32,892 bases of DNA from contig CANJXC010000021.1 in assembly GCA_947478845.1 (NCBI GenBank), forward strand, positions 1 to 32,892. The letters run 5' to 3'. How positions within the stretch are numbered: the stretch's first letter is position 1; each line of letters starts with the position of its first letter. This stretch comes from Spirochaetales bacterium. GTDB lineage: Bacteria; Spirochaetota; Spirochaetia; JABEVK01. This document shows, in pieces, positions 23,249 through 32,881 of this stretch. The notes beneath the pieces are model-generated. The model saw only the letters and a list, made by a program, of their open reading frames with translations. It was not told the origin of the DNA and did not search any database. The position numbers were made by a program, and so were the translations under genes.

Positions 23249-24337
23249 TTGAAACCTAGAGAGCTTTTTTCCAGCACTGAGTTCCTCTTTCGCCTCTGGG
23301 TTCCCACCACCATCATTTTGTGGAACGCTTTGGTGGTTCCTAACGATCTGTTGTTCGTCCATGACCCGCTCTACCTAGGTGTGCTTTGGACGGCCAGAGT
23401 TGTGAGCTCGGTGATGACCTTGGTGCTACTTGTCGCTGGATTGCAGAACTGGGCGGCCAAGACATTTTTTGCTTTGGCCACTTGGCTTGTCGTCTGTGTG
23501 GTCTTGCAGACTATCCTTGTACTTCTCAGTAGACCCGCCGATTTCTATACGGTTTACTTCTCGCACTTCGGTATCCTCGCGTTTCTTTTGTTTGCGGTTC
23601 CCGCACCCATTCGGGCTATCGTTATCGGTACAGCCGTCTATGTGGTGGCTATTTTATTCAAAGTTTGGTTCTCCGGGGAGTCGATTCCTTTGCTCTACAA
23701 GGTCAACATTTCCGGGACTTATGGGATGCTGACTGTGCTGGGTTTGCTTCACCTGTACAGTAGCCATCGCCTTCGTTTGTTGGAGGTTCGTCAGAAACAA
23801 GCGCTTGCGGACGAACTTAGGTTTAAAGAGGTGATGGCCAATGCCGGGTTCAACGCCTTGGTTCTGGTGCGTTCGGGCCTCTTGGTCGACGGAAACCACG
23901 CTTTCTGGGACCTGATAAGTAGGCCCCAGCAAGAACTGATGGGCCACCCGTGGACTGAGGTGTTTGAGGAAGACGAGCCCTTTGGCAAGATTAAAGCCTC
24001 GGGCCTCCTGAAAACTGCTGATGCCATTTTGCCCGTCGAGGTGGAGCGAAGACCAGTGGCCGACCTCGATGCGGATCTTCTCGTGTTAAGGGACAGGTCG
24101 ATAGAAGCCACCGGGTTGCTGGCGAACACGCTCGATTGGAAAGGCCGTGTAACCAACCTGCAACTGTCCGACCGTGAAAAGGAAATTGTCAGGGCGCTGA
24201 TCGAGGGCTGGCCCCGTGCCACCATCGCGGACCGGTTATTCATCAGCGAGGACACCGTGAAGTCCCACATCAGTCGGGTTTACCGAAAGCTGGGTGTTGG
24301 CTCGAAAGTGGCGCTGTTCCGTCTGCTTGCCGGCTAA
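23249..24337 (+). CDS. Membrane-bound LuxR-type regulator with PAS-like segment
   Basis: About 362 residues from TTG 23249 ([20 protein letters not shown]); no good Shine-Dalgarno is visible and the true start could be slightly different. Residues ~10-175 hold about six hydrophobic segments ([81 protein letters not shown]). A PAS-like segment follows ([20 protein letters not shown], then [14 protein letters not shown]). The C-terminus is a GerE/Lux[24 protein letters not shown], then [20 protein letters not shown], then [17 protein letters not shown]. It is probably a one-component membrane sensor-regulator. The preceding MFS relic leaves it without a clear partner; its stop overlaps that of nagB. 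Confidence 0.8.
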   Translation: MKPRELFSSTEFLFRLWVPTTIILWNALVVPNDLLFVHDPLYLGVLWTARVVSSVMTLVLLVAGLQNWAAKTFFALATWLVVCVVLQTILVLLSRPADFYTVYFSHFGILAFLLFAVPAPIRAIVIGTAVYVVAILFKVWFSGESIPLLYKVNISGTYGMLTVLGLLHLYSSHRLRLLEVRQKQALADELRFKEVMANAGFNALVLVRSGLLVDGNHAFWDLISRPQQELMGHPWTEVFEEDEPFGKIKASGLLKTADAILPVEVERRPVADLDADLLVLRDRSIEATGLLANTLDWKGRVTNLQLSDREKEIVRALIEGWPRATIADRLFISEDTVKSHISRVYRKLGVGSKVALFRLLAG

Positions 24338-25137
24338 TAACTGTTCTCGAAGTTCTTTTCTTCGATTTCGCGGAAGTACTTCACCGTGCCTACTTTCAGC
24401 TCGTCGGTAGCCTCTTCGTCGGCAACGATCAGCGCCTTGGGATGCAGCTGCAGGCAACTGACGGTCCACATATGGTTGAGGCCCTGTTCGATGGCGTGGT
24501 GCAGCGCGCGCGCTTTGTTGTGACCTGTGACGAGGATGATCACTTCCTTGCTGTCCATAATGGTGCCTACCCCCACCGTGAGCGCGGTGGTGGGCACTTT
24601 GTCGAGCTCGCCACCGAAAAAGCGGCTGTTCACAACCTTGGTGGCAAGGGTAAGGGTTTTGATGCGGGTGCGGCTGGTGAGAGAACTTCCGGGTTCATTG
24701 AACGCAATGTGTCCGTCGGCCCCGACCCCGCCCACAAACAAGTGAACGCCCCCAACGGCTTTGATACGGGCTTCGTAGCTGGAACATTCGGCCTCGAGGT
24801 TGCTGGCGTTGCCGTCGAGGATATTCACGTTGGCCTTCTGGATGTCGAGGTGACTGAAGAAGTTGCTCCACATAAAAGTATGGTAGCTCTCTGCGTGGTC
24901 GCGGGGCAGGCCTACGTACTCGTCCATGTTAAAGGTCACCACGTCGCGGAAGCTGACTTTTCCGGCTTTGTGCAGGGCAATTAGCGACTTATACAAACCC
25001 ACCGGAGTGGACCCTGTGGGCAGGCCCAAAACAAAGGGCTTGTTCGAGGAAGGGGCAAACTCCCGAATGCGCCGTGCCACAAAGTTGGCTGCCCATGTGG
25101 AAACCGTGTCGTAGTCGGGCCTAATGATCAGTCTCAT
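24334..25137 (-). CDS. nagB: Glucosamine-6-phosphate deaminase
   Basis: 267 residues. Converts glucosamine-6-phosphate to fructose-6-phosphate and ammonia in the cytoplasm. Motifs: [18 protein letters not shown] (phosphate loop), [20 protein letters not shown] (general-base Asp near residue 70), [20 protein letters not shown] (active-site Asp and His), [20 protein letters not shown] and [18 protein letters not shown]. The length fits the hexameric E. coli type without a long extension. The ATG overlaps the stop of nagA (ATGA), so the two are coupled and ordered as the pathway runs. The stop codon overlaps the convergent stop of the LuxR-type gene. Confidence 0.97.
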   Translation of the reverse strand: MRLIIRPDYDTVSTWAANFVARRIREFAPSSNKPFVLGLPTGSTPVGLYKSLIALHKAGKVSFRDVVTFNMDEYVGLPRDHAESYHTFMWSNFFSHLDIQKANVNILDGNASNLEAECSSYEARIKAVGGVHLFVGGVGADGHIAFNEPGSSLTSRTRIKTLTLATKVVNSRFFGGELDKVPTTALTVGVGTIMDSKEVIILVTGHNKARALHHAIEQGLNHMWTVSCLQLHPKALIVADEEATDELKVGTVKYFREIEEKNFENSY

Positions 25138-26306
25138 AAAATATCCTTTTTAATTTCGCCATCGATGATTGTGATGAGAACATTGTACTGCTTGTCGAAT
25201 ACCACCGCATCGGCGGCCCAGCCTGGTATGAGGTTGCCGAGCCTGGGAATGCCCAGCACCGAGGCCGGGTTCGCGCTGGCCATTTTGACGGCCGTTTCGA
25301 TGGCGACGCCCCAACTGACGAGGTTTTTGATGCCGCGGATCATGGTGAGCGAGCTCCCGGCTATGACGTTGTCGGCCTTGCGTCGGAAAATCTCCCCTTC
25401 GATGACAACCTCTTCGTTGTTGGCAAACAGCGGGCCGGTTTTTTGCTCGGTGGGCTTGAGGGCATCGGTGATCAACACGATGCGGTTGAGGTCTTTGTCG
25501 CGCATCAACAGGCGCACCAGTTCGGGGTGCACGTGTACGCCATCGGCAATGATTTCAGCCCCCACTTCGGGGTGGCTCAGCACGGCCCCAACCGCGCCGG
25601 GGTTGCGGTGGTGCAGGCTGCTCATGGCGTTGTAAAAATGCGTTGAGTGCAGGATTCCTGCCTGAAACCCTTCCACCATATTTTCGTAGGTGGCGTTGGT
25701 ATGGCCTGCCTGCAGAGTGATTCCCTTTTGCACGCAGTACAGCGCAAGCTCGCGCATGCCTTTGAGCTCAGGGGCCACGGTCATGTTGGTGATTCTGCCT
25801 TCCGCTGCTTCCCAAAACCTCTCCATGAGCTCCACATCTGGCAGCTTCACCGTCTCAGCCCGCTGGACTCCGAGTTTTTCGGCGCTAATGAAGGGTCCTT
25901 CCAGGTGGAGACCAAGAATCTTGGCGCCGGTTTCCTTCCCCATGGCCCCAACGCACGCCCGGATAGTTTTGATAAAGTCGGAGGTTTCCTGGGGGTAGAT
26001 GGTGGGGCAAAAGCTCGTGACCCCGTATTGGGCCAAATGCTTCGACATTTCCAAAATAGATTCTGTGGTGCGGTCGTCGGTGCCAAAGCCCATGAAGCCA
26101 TGGATGTGATTATCGATGAAGCCCGGAGCAATGTAGTGGCCCTGAACATCAATGATTCGGGTACCGGAGTCGAACTTCTTTTGGGCAAACCGCTTCTCGT
26201 TGAATACATCCGCAATTTGGCCGTTCTCAAACAACACAGCGCAAACCGGCATGAGGCCATAGCCCGAGATCAACATGCCGTTGTGCAGGCAGAGCGACGA
26301 ACCCAC
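25134..26306 (-). CDS. nagA: N-acetylglucosamine-6-phosphate deacetylase
   Basis: 390 residues, amidohydrolase superfamily. Removes acetate from GlcNAc-6-phosphate, feeding NagB. Metal and substrate blocks: [20 protein letters not shown] (H-x-H), [16 protein letters not shown] (Glu ligand), [34 protein letters not shown] and [14 protein letters not shown] (catalytic Asp). The start is GTG 26306 with AAGGAG seven nt upstream. It is first in a nagA-nagB operon, and no NagE/PTS or kinase gene lies in the window. This points to growth on chitin or peptidoglycan-derived sugars or recycling of the cell's own wall. Confidence 0.96.
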   Translation of the reverse strand: MGSSLCLHNGMLISGYGLMPVCAVLFENGQIADVFNEKRFAQKKFDSGTRIIDVQGHYIAPGFIDNHIHGFMGFGTDDRTTESILEMSKHLAQYGVTSFCPTIYPQETSDFIKTIRACVGAMGKETGAKILGLHLEGPFISAEKLGVQRAETVKLPDVELMERFWEAAEGRITNMTVAPELKGMRELALYCVQKGITLQAGHTNATYENMVEGFQAGILHSTHFYNAMSSLHHRNPGAVGAVLSHPEVGAEIIADGVHVHPELVRLLMRDKDLNRIVLITDALKPTEQKTGPLFANNEEVVIEGEIFRRKADNVIAGSSLTMIRGIKNLVSWGVAIETAVKMASANPASVLGIPRLGNLIPGWAADAVVFDKQYNVLITIIDGEIKKDIL

Positions 26307-26321
26307 GGTTGTCTCCTTATT

Positions 26322-26344
26322 GGACTGGTCCCAATGAAGACTCT
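26322..26344. promoter_or_regulatory. Candidate operator upstream of nagAB
   Basis: ATTGGACTGGTCCCAAT lies about 15 bp upstream of the nagA start, with GGAC-TG-GTCC as perfect core. It includes the ACTGGTC half-site known from GntR/DasR/NagR-type GlcNAc regulators. Whether a regulator binds here is inferred. Confidence 0.35.
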
Positions 26345-26367
26345 AGGGGGCGGTTTTTCACCTGTCA

Positions 26368-26396
26368 AGGTCTTCAAGAGCGCTCAAAGAAGACCT
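26368..26396. repeat. 8-bp inverted repeat in the nagA / DUF1007 divergent region
   Basis: AGGTCTTC (26368-26375) and GAAGACCT (26389-26396), separated by 13 nt. A third partial copy, GAAGACTCT, occurs near 26336. It could be an operator or a hairpin; no T-run follows. Confidence 0.5.
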
Positions 26397-26421
26397 CAAC
26401 AGCGTCTCTGGACTTTTAAGA

Positions 26422-26441
26422 GTCAATTACGCTACCTTGAC
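26422..26441. promoter_or_regulatory. Dyad before the metal cassette (candidate operator)
   Basis: GTCAA (26422-26426) and TTGAC (26437-26441) are a perfect 5-bp inverted repeat with a 10-nt spacer, ending three nt before the DUF1007 start codon. A metal-responsive repressor site is one reading. The repeat is short and could be chance. Confidence 0.25.
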
Positions 26442-26444
26442 ATT

Positions 26445-27044
26445 ATGTTCGATAGTCGGAAATGGCTGATACTTGCTTTGGCCTTCGGATGCGTCTCGGT
26501 GTCCGGTTGGGCCCACCCCCACGTGTGGGTCACCGTTCGGGCGCAAGCGGTCATTTCTTCCGGTTACCTAGAAAAGGTGCTGGTGTATTGGACCTTTGAC
26601 GAACTTTTCTCCAGCTTGGTAATGCTCGACAACGACGCCAACCTCGACGGCAAGCTCGATGCCAACGAAAGCTTGCTCGTGCGAAAAACCTACTTCGACA
26701 ACCTCAAGGGTTACGGCTATTTCACCCACATGTCGCTAGGTAAAAGGGACCTCGCTGTGAAGGCAGTCAACGAGTTCTTGGCCGGTGTCAGTGATGCAGG
26801 TCGGGTAATGTATCAATTCAGCATCCCTGTTGGCCAGCGCCTCGATGCGACGACGGCCTTTTCCTTTGCCTTCTATGACGAAACCTTTTATACCGACATG
26901 GCGTTTGAGAAAAGTGAGCCGGTAAAACTGTTGGTGACCGAGGGAGGCAAGGCTTGGGTGGTAATTCAGCCCGACTCGTCGAAGGCATTTTACGGGGGTC
27001 AGGTGGTGCCTATAAAAGCCCTCGTCACTTGGAAGCCCTCCTGA
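26445..27044 (+). CDS. DUF1007-family periplasmic protein with EF-hand-like loop
   Basis: 199 residues with a signal peptide ending at GWA, giving a mature N-terminus [14 protein letters not shown]. The H-P-H-x-x start is the DUF1007 hallmark and a plausible metal ligand. Residues near 60-75 read [20 protein letters not shown], in which [12 protein letters not shown] fits the canonical EF-hand loop. The rest is a beta-rich domain ([20 protein letters not shown]). DUF1007 genes are usually neighbours of NicO-type or ABC metal transporters, and here a CobW GTPase and a NicO protein follow with 16-bp overlaps, so a periplasmic metal-handling role is inferred. No clear Shine-Dalgarno precedes the ATG. 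A GTCAA-N10-TTGAC dyad (26422-26441) ends three nt before it. Confidence 0.85.
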   Translation: MFDSRKWLILALAFGCVSVSGWAHPHVWVTVRAQAVISSGYLEKVLVYWTFDELFSSLVMLDNDANLDGKLDANESLLVRKTYFDNLKGYGYFTHMSLGKRDLAVKAVNEFLAGVSDAGRVMYQFSIPVGQRLDATTAFSFAFYDETFYTDMAFEKSEPVKLLVTEGGKAWVVIQPDSSKAFYGGQVVPIKALVTWKPS

Positions 27045-28030
27045 AAGCGGCTAGAATCCCCGTCACTATCCTTACCGGTTTCCTTGGTTCGGGGAAGTCA
27101 ACGCTGGTGAACCGCGTCCTTCGAGAACTCCCGAGTTACCGCTTTGGTCTGGTGGTTAATGAGTTCGGCGACGCGGCCTTGGAAAGCCAACTCATTGAAA
27201 CCAGGAGTCAGCCTCTCATCGAATTGCCGGCTGGGTGCTTGTGCTGCGTTTCCGACGGAGATCTGGAAGGGGCTCTCAAGAAGCTCCTTCAGAAGGATAG
27301 CCGAGTCAACCACATCCTCGTCGAAGCTTCTGGGCTGAGTTCTCCGGGCCCCCTCATCGCGCTACTCACCGCCGACCGGCCGGCACACGAGTTTCCGTTT
27401 GTTTTGGGCGGGGTTTTCTGTGTGGTGGACGTATCGACTTTCCTAGAATGGGAGGTCCAGTGGTCGGCCGTGAAGAAACAACTGGCCTTCGCAGACGCAA
27501 TTTTTTTGGCAAAGGCCGACCTTTGCGGGGCAGAAACCGAAACTGCCGTGAGAGACCGGTTGGCCAAGCGTTACCCTCGCCTTCCTGTTTATAACACAAA
27601 CGGTAGTCTGCTCTGGAATCTACTTTTCACAGCGGAACAACCTTCACACGCAACGAGCCAAGACCCGAGGTCAAGCGAAACCGAGGACGAGCGAAGCCTC
27701 CCGAGTGCGGGCCGTAGGTTTTTCAAGACCGACACTTTGCATGGAGCCCAGGTGTTTGAGTACTCCAGCGACAAGGCGCTTTTTCCAGCGGCGCTTAGAA
27801 ACGTTTTAACTTCCTTTTACCCCGCCATTGTTCGCGCCAAAGGAATTGTGTACCTGAAAGACGCCTCCGCCAAACACTTTAAATACCTATTGCAGTACAC
27901 TGGTGCTCAAAAGCAGTTGTACAGCCGGCGGTGGTCAAAGCAGGAACAGCGTCGGACAAACTTGGTTTTTCTGGGGTCCAAGTTCGACGCTGTTGCCCTG
28001 CAGGAGAGTTTGGATTGTTGTCGGGTCTGA
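27029..28030 (+). CDS. CobW/COG0523-family GTPase (metal chaperone)
   Basis: 333 residues from TTG 27029, overlapping the DUF1007 gene by 16 bp; no clear Shine-Dalgarno. G domain: Walker [21 protein letters not shown] (residues ~13-30), [16 protein letters not shown], the metal-binding C-x-C-C in [20 protein letters not shown], and [19 protein letters not shown] (Walker B-like). The base-specificity motif appears as AKAD in FLAKADLCG instead of NKxD, an Asn-to-Ala change that may alter nucleotide preference. The C-terminal CobW_C domain begins near residue 230 ([20 protein letters not shown]). The family delivers Zn, Co or other metals to client proteins. Its place between DUF1007 and NicO suggests delivery linked to that transporter; the metal is unknown. 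Confidence 0.88.
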   Translation: MEALLKAARIPVTILTGFLGSGKSTLVNRVLRELPSYRFGLVVNEFGDAALESQLIETRSQPLIELPAGCLCCVSDGDLEGALKKLLQKDSRVNHILVEASGLSSPGPLIALLTADRPAHEFPFVLGGVFCVVDVSTFLEWEVQWSAVKKQLAFADAIFLAKADLCGAETETAVRDRLAKRYPRLPVYNTNGSLLWNLLFTAEQPSHATSQDPRSSETEDERSLPSAGRRFFKTDTLHGAQVFEYSSDKALFPAALRNVLTSFYPAIVRAKGIVYLKDASAKHFKYLLQYTGAQKQLYSRRWSKQEQRRTNLVFLGSKFDAVALQESLDCCRV

Positions 28031-28827
28031 TTGATTTGCAGCACCAGTTTCAGAATAGCCTCACTGACTCTCTTCGAGCTTCAATGGGCCCTGAAGGGAT
28101 GTCTGCCCTCGGCCTGCTCTTGGTGTTCTCGTTCCTATACGGTGTTTTTCACACCCTCCTTCCCGGGCATCAAAAGTCCATCGTCAGCGCTTATTTTCTA
28201 AGCGAGAACGCCCGTTACGGTCAGGGCCTCTTGGTGGGCGTCTTGTTTGCAGTGCTCCATGCTTCGGTCGCCATCGGGGCTCTTGTTCTTGTTAGGCTGG
28301 TGTTTCACCTTTCGGCGGCTCAAAGCCTGCATAATGCAACATGGTGGACGCAAACCCTCGCCGCCTGGGGCGTCATCGGAGTTGGCATTGCGTTGTTTGC
28401 CACCAAGATGGCGGGTTTGGGCGAGGTAAAACGACTCGCCGACCTCGAACGGGTACGCCGTTTACTTGGTTGCGACCTCCATGACCGTTTGGAATCGAGC
28501 TACGAACCAATTCCGTGGAACCGCTTCCTGCCTTTCTTGTTCTTTACCGCAATCATGCCCTGCCCGGGCACCCTGATGGTATTGCTTTTCTCCCTTAGTC
28601 TGGGGGCCTTCTCGCTGGGACTGGCCTCGGTAGCAGCCATCTCGATGGGAATGGCCTTCACTCTAAGCGCCATCAGCTTGGGCATTATATGGATGAAAAA
28701 GCGCGGGAGACGGTTCACAAACCGAGCGCCCGGCCGGGCCATGGTGTTTTTCATCGAGGCTGTCAGCCTCGGCATCCTGGTCGGGTTTGCCCTTTTTCTT
28801 CTGCCTGGCACTACAGCGCGGGGTTGA
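28015..28827 (+). CDS. NicO-type nickel/cobalt membrane transporter
   Basis: 270 residues from TTG 28015 (AGGAGA seven nt upstream), overlapping the CobW gene by 16 bp. About six transmembrane segments. The family signature is [20 protein letters not shown] in the first segments (His-x-x-x-x-x-H), with [19 protein letters not shown] in the next. The block [20 protein letters not shown] (Cys-Pro-Gly) is the conserved late motif of NicO/RcnA-like proteins. The hydrophilic loop at ~145-170 ([20 protein letters not shown]) replaces the His-rich loop of RcnA. Transport direction is not readable; linkage with DUF1007 is more often seen in uptake-type contexts. It ends the cassette. Confidence 0.82.
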   Translation: MLSGLIDLQHQFQNSLTDSLRASMGPEGMSALGLLLVFSFLYGVFHTLLPGHQKSIVSAYFLSENARYGQGLLVGVLFAVLHASVAIGALVLVRLVFHLSAAQSLHNATWWTQTLAAWGVIGVGIALFATKMAGLGEVKRLADLERVRRLLGCDLHDRLESSYEPIPWNRFLPFLFFTAIMPCPGTLMVLLFSLSLGAFSLGLASVAAISMGMAFTLSAISLGIIWMKKRGRRFTNRAPGRAMVFFIEAVSLGILVGFALFLLPGTTARG

Positions 28828-28895
28828 GTCGGGCTTGGTCCCCTTCCCTTCAAGCACGCTGAAATCGCCGATGGGCAACAGATCCTTCATCAGAG

Positions 28896-28911
28896 CTTCC
28901 CTACCGGGAAG
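28896..28911 (+). promoter_or_regulatory. Hairpin overlapping the RBS of the exported isomerase
   Basis: CTTCCC (28896-28901), loop TACC, GGGAAG (28906-28911). The 3' arm contains the Shine-Dalgarno-like GGAAGGG before ATG 28921. The stem would hide the ribosome binding site. A short T-run (GGTTTTGG) follows, so a weak terminator for the metal cassette is also possible. Confidence 0.4.
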
Positions 28912-28920
28912 GGTTTTGGT

Positions 28921-29931
28921 ATGCTTCCAAGCATGATTTTTCGAACTCTTGGTTTGGCCGCCGTGGCGGCTTTGTTTCTCACCTTGACCCTTTCTGCGGC
29001 CGATTCTCCGGTGCTTCCTGGCGAGGGTGTGTTTGCACGCATCGCCACCGTAAAGGGCGATATTCTTGTCCAGCTTGAGTACAAGAAGACCCCTATCACG
29101 GTAGCTAGCTTTGTGGGCCTTGCTGAGGGCTCACTCAACGGCTCCAGCCCGGGCAAACCTTTTTTTGACGGGCTGACGTTCCACCGAGTAGAACCGGGTT
29201 TTGTGATTCAGGGCGGTGACCCCAACGGAAACGGTTCCGGTGGTCCCGGGTATTCGTTTCCCAACGAGTACGACGCTTCGCTCAACCATGATTCGGCGGG
29301 CATACTTTCGATGGCCAATGCTGGCCCCGACACCAATGGAAGCCAGTTCTTCATCACCCTCGCTCCCGCCAGCTTCCTGAACGGCGGCTACACCGTGTGG
29401 GGTCACGTGGTGAAGGGCCAAGACGTCGTGGGCAAGATTCAGCCCAAGGACGCCATCACCAAAGTAACAATTTACCGGCAAGGAAAAGACGCACAAGCGT
29501 TTGTCGTCACCAAGGAAAGCTTCGACAAACTGCGGGCCGACTTCGGCAAAAAGCAGGAGGCCCTGTTGGCTAAGGAAAGCGAAGGCGCCAAGACGACCGC
29601 CAGCGGCCTTCGTTCGGTGGTTCTCAAAGAAGGCACGGGTCGCAAACCCAAAACGGGCCAAACCATTACAGCCTACTACGAGGGCAAACTGGTCAACGGC
29701 TATGTTTTCGACTCAAGCTACGCGCGTAAGCAGCCCATACAGTTTGCGGTGGGCACCGGTCGTGTCATCCCCGGGTGGGACGAAGCCTTACTCGACATGA
29801 AAGTGGGCGAAAAACGGAAACTCATCATTCCCCCCGAACTCGGCTACGGCCCCCGGGGAAACCCGCAGGGCAAGATTCCCGGCAACGCATGGCTGGTGTT
29901 TACGGTAGAACTCGTTGGCGTTCTAGACTAA
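28921..29931 (+). CDS. Exported cyclophilin-FKBP fusion peptidyl-prolyl isomerase
   Basis: 336 residues with an N-terminal signal peptide (LGLAAVAALFLTLTLSAADS, cleaved near SAA). The cyclophilin domain covers ~35-195: FHRVEPGFVIQGGDPNGNGS (catalytic Arg, Phe, Gln), [20 protein letters not shown]. The position of human CypA Trp121 reads Phe (ASFLNGGYTVWGHVV), predicting low cyclosporin affinity. After a short charged linker, the FKBP domain covers ~220-336: [58 protein letters not shown], with Tyr, Phe-Asp, Val-Ile-Pro-Gly-Trp and Tyr at the active-site positions. It folds proline-rich or exported proteins in the periplasm or at the surface. It lies 13 nt before a cytoplasmic paralogue. Confidence 0.92.
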   Translation: MLPSMIFRTLGLAAVAALFLTLTLSAADSPVLPGEGVFARIATVKGDILVQLEYKKTPITVASFVGLAEGSLNGSSPGKPFFDGLTFHRVEPGFVIQGGDPNGNGSGGPGYSFPNEYDASLNHDSAGILSMANAGPDTNGSQFFITLAPASFLNGGYTVWGHVVKGQDVVGKIQPKDAITKVTIYRQGKDAQAFVVTKESFDKLRADFGKKQEALLAKESEGAKTTASGLRSVVLKEGTGRKPKTGQTITAYYEGKLVNGYVFDSSYARKQPIQFAVGTGRVIPGWDEALLDMKVGEKRKLIIPPELGYGPRGNPQGKIPGNAWLVFTVELVGVLD

Positions 29932-29944
29932 TTAAGGAGCAATT

Positions 29945-30892
<948 letters not shown>

Positions 30893-30960
30893 GGCACTTC
30901 CTCACGGAATTTTTGCAAAACCCTGACTAACTCCTCACGAGAATCTGCTCAGATGGTAAG

Positions 30961-30973
30961 CCTCCTGAGGAGG
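30961..30973 (+). promoter_or_regulatory. SD-sequestering hairpin before the PhoX-like gene
   Basis: CCTCC-TGA-GGAGG: a 5-bp stem with a 3-nt loop whose 3' arm is the Shine-Dalgarno GAGGAGG of the gene starting at 30978. It may lower translation unless opened. Seen directly; effect inferred. Confidence 0.45.
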
Positions 30974-30977
30974 AAAA

Positions 30978-32840
30978 ATGAGAAAAAGCGTGTTACTTTG
31001 CGCCCTACTTGCTACGTCTGCCGTTCTATCCGCTATGGGCGCTCCCGAAGCGAAAGTAGCTTCTGCTGAGTTCACTAGCACTCCGTCTCCGCAAACCATT
31101 GCCGACATGATTCGCACTTACTCCGCTTCGCAGGTCAAGTTGACTATGGCAGACGGTACAACGAGGACTGTAGCCCTCGAATACAAGTCACTTTACACGA
31201 CAGACCAAAGCTTCGCCCTCAAGGACTCCCAAGGCCAACTGGTTTCAGCCGGGTCGCCGCTCAATGCGAAGGGCGAGGTGATCGCTGACGTGTCGGTCAG
31301 TCCCTCAGTTTCCTATATTTCTGACGCTCCCGACGCCAACTCGTTTGTGCAGGTGGATGGCAAACTCTACCTGTTCAGCCACTTTGAGTACGACACACTC
31401 GACGCCTCGGGCAAGAGCGCCTACGGAAAAGTGTCGGCTTCGATCGCCGTAACTGAACTGACACAGGGCGCTGACGGAACTCTCAAGGTAAAAGGTCTCC
31501 GTAAGGTGGACTTTGCGGGGGTACACGGTTTGTGGATTCCTTGCAACGGCTCACTGAGCCCCTGGAACACCCATTTGGCTTCCGAGGAATACGAGCCAGA
31601 TGCCCGTTGGTTCGAAAGCGAAACCGGCGACCCCACCAAGGATTCTACCAATGTCAGGGCCTTCGTCAAATTGTTCTCGGGAGACCCCTCCGGCGCCAAC
31701 CCATACGACTATGGTTGGACTCCCGAAGTCAGCCTGAAGGGCGATGTTCTTAAGGCTGTGAAACACTACTCGATGGGACGCTTCTCGAAAGAGTTGGCAT
31801 TGGTGGCGGGCGACAGCCGCACCGTGTACTTCGGTGACGACGGGGTGAACGCCATGCTGTTCATGTATGTGGCCGACAAGGCTGCCGACTTGAGCGCTGG
31901 AAGCTTGTACGCTGCCTCCGTTGAACAGGGCAAAGTAGCCGACTACCCGAGCGGTTCACTCACTTGGATCAAACTTGGCCACTCCACCGATGCCGAAATC
32001 CGCACTTTCCTCGAGCAAGGACTCAAGTTCAGCGACCTGTTTGAGACAAGCGCCACACCCGCGGAAGGTTTCACCGCCATTAAGCAGTACAGCTTTGCCG
32101 CCCGCGACAAGCTCGGCGTGGAGTACCTCAAAGTGAAGGCAGGAATGGAAACCGCTGCTGCCTTCTTGGAAAGCCGCCGCTACGGGGCGTTGTTGGGGGC
32201 CTGTTCGGAATGGAACAAGATGGAAGGGTTGGCTATAAACAACCTCGACAAACGCCTCTACGTCGCGATTTCTGACCAGTCCAAGGGGATGGAGTCGAGC
32301 AAGACCGATCCGGCTAATCAGTTGAGCTTCACCAAGGTGTCTTCGGGCGCCGTGTACGAGTTTGTTCTCTCGGAAGGCGAGCTGTCACCCTACCAGGCGA
32401 TTGGCTTCCGCACGCTACTTCAGGGTCAGGATTTGGCTGTGGGCGATGCCTTTGGCAACCGTGCCAATGTGGACCGCATCGCCAACCCCGACAACTTGGC
32501 CTATAGTCCGGCGTTAAGGACGCTGTTCATCGGTGAGGACTCAGGAATGCATACCAACAACTTCGTGTGGGCCTACTCACTCGAATCGGAGAAGCTGGTG
32601 CGGATCTTGTCGGTTCCCGCCGGAGCCGAGGCCACCGGTTTGTCGGTGGTTGAAAAGGCAGGCAAGTTTGCTTACCTCACCTCGAACTACCAGCATCCCG
32701 GCGACGAGATCACCGACAACGTGAGATTCCCTATTACCGCTGTGAGCAAGGATGAACTTCTAGCCGCACTTTCGGCGGGTCCTTCCATCAATGTTAAGGG
32801 TGGCGTGGGCTACCTCGCCGGTCTTCCAGCCTTGAAATAA
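30978..32840 (+). CDS. PhoX-like secreted protein (DUF839 family)
   Basis: 620 residues with a Sec-type signal peptide (MRKSVLLCALLATSAVLSAM), cleaved near MGA or PEA. It lacks the twin-arginine pair that normally exports PhoX phosphatases. PhoX/DUF839 blocks: GLWIPCNGSLSPWNTHLASE, MGRFSKELALVAGDSRTVYF, GDDGVNAMLFMYVADKAADL, EWNKMEGLAINNLDKRLYVA, NPDNLAYSPALRTLFIGEDS and VPAGAEATGLSVVEKAGKFA. The conserved Glu/Asp-rich propeller motifs that hold Ca/Fe in PhoX appear present in outline, but each ligand was not checked. A secreted phosphatase role is likely, and a related beta-propeller hydrolase is possible. GAGGAGG precedes the ATG inside a small hairpin. A strong stem-loop follows the stop, so it forms a single-gene unit. 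Confidence 0.85.
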   Translation: MRKSVLLCALLATSAVLSAMGAPEAKVASAEFTSTPSPQTIADMIRTYSASQVKLTMADGTTRTVALEYKSLYTTDQSFALKDSQGQLVSAGSPLNAKGEVIADVSVSPSVSYISDAPDANSFVQVDGKLYLFSHFEYDTLDASGKSAYGKVSASIAVTELTQGADGTLKVKGLRKVDFAGVHGLWIPCNGSLSPWNTHLASEEYEPDARWFESETGDPTKDSTNVRAFVKLFSGDPSGANPYDYGWTPEVSLKGDVLKAVKHYSMGRFSKELALVAGDSRTVYFGDDGVNAMLFMYVADKAADLSAGSLYAASVEQGKVADYPSGSLTWIKLGHSTDAEIRTFLEQGLKFSDLFETSATPAEGFTAIKQYSFAARDKLGVEYLKVKAGMETAAAFLESRRYGALLGACSEWNKMEGLAINNLDKRLYVAISDQSKGMESSKTDPANQLSFTKVSSGAVYEFVLSEGELSPYQAIGFRTLLQGQDLAVGDAFGNRANVDRIANPDNLAYSPALRTLFIGEDSGMHTNNFVWAYSLESEKLVRILSVPAGAEATGLSVVEKAGKFAYLTSNYQHPGDEITDNVRFPITAVSKDELLAALSAGPSINVKGGVGYLAGLPALK

Positions 32841-32842
32841 CC

Positions 32843-32881
32843 AATCCCGCAAGTCCAAGTAACACCTGAACTTGCGGGATT
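32843..32881 (+). terminator. Stem-loop behind the PhoX-like gene
   Basis: AATCCCGCAAGT (32843-32854) and ACTTGCGGGATT (32870-32881) form a perfect 12-bp stem with a 15-nt loop just after the stop codon. The T-run is short (only the TT in the stem), so termination strength is uncertain, but it is well placed. Confidence 0.65.

Noticed and set aside
26368-26396. Intrinsic terminator
   Set aside because: The hairpin is not followed by T-runs on either strand and lies between divergent, not convergent, genes.
25647-26444. Upstream extension of the DUF1007 frame across nagA
   Set aside because: It is antisense to nagA; the signal peptide and the HPH mature start place the real start at ATG 26445.
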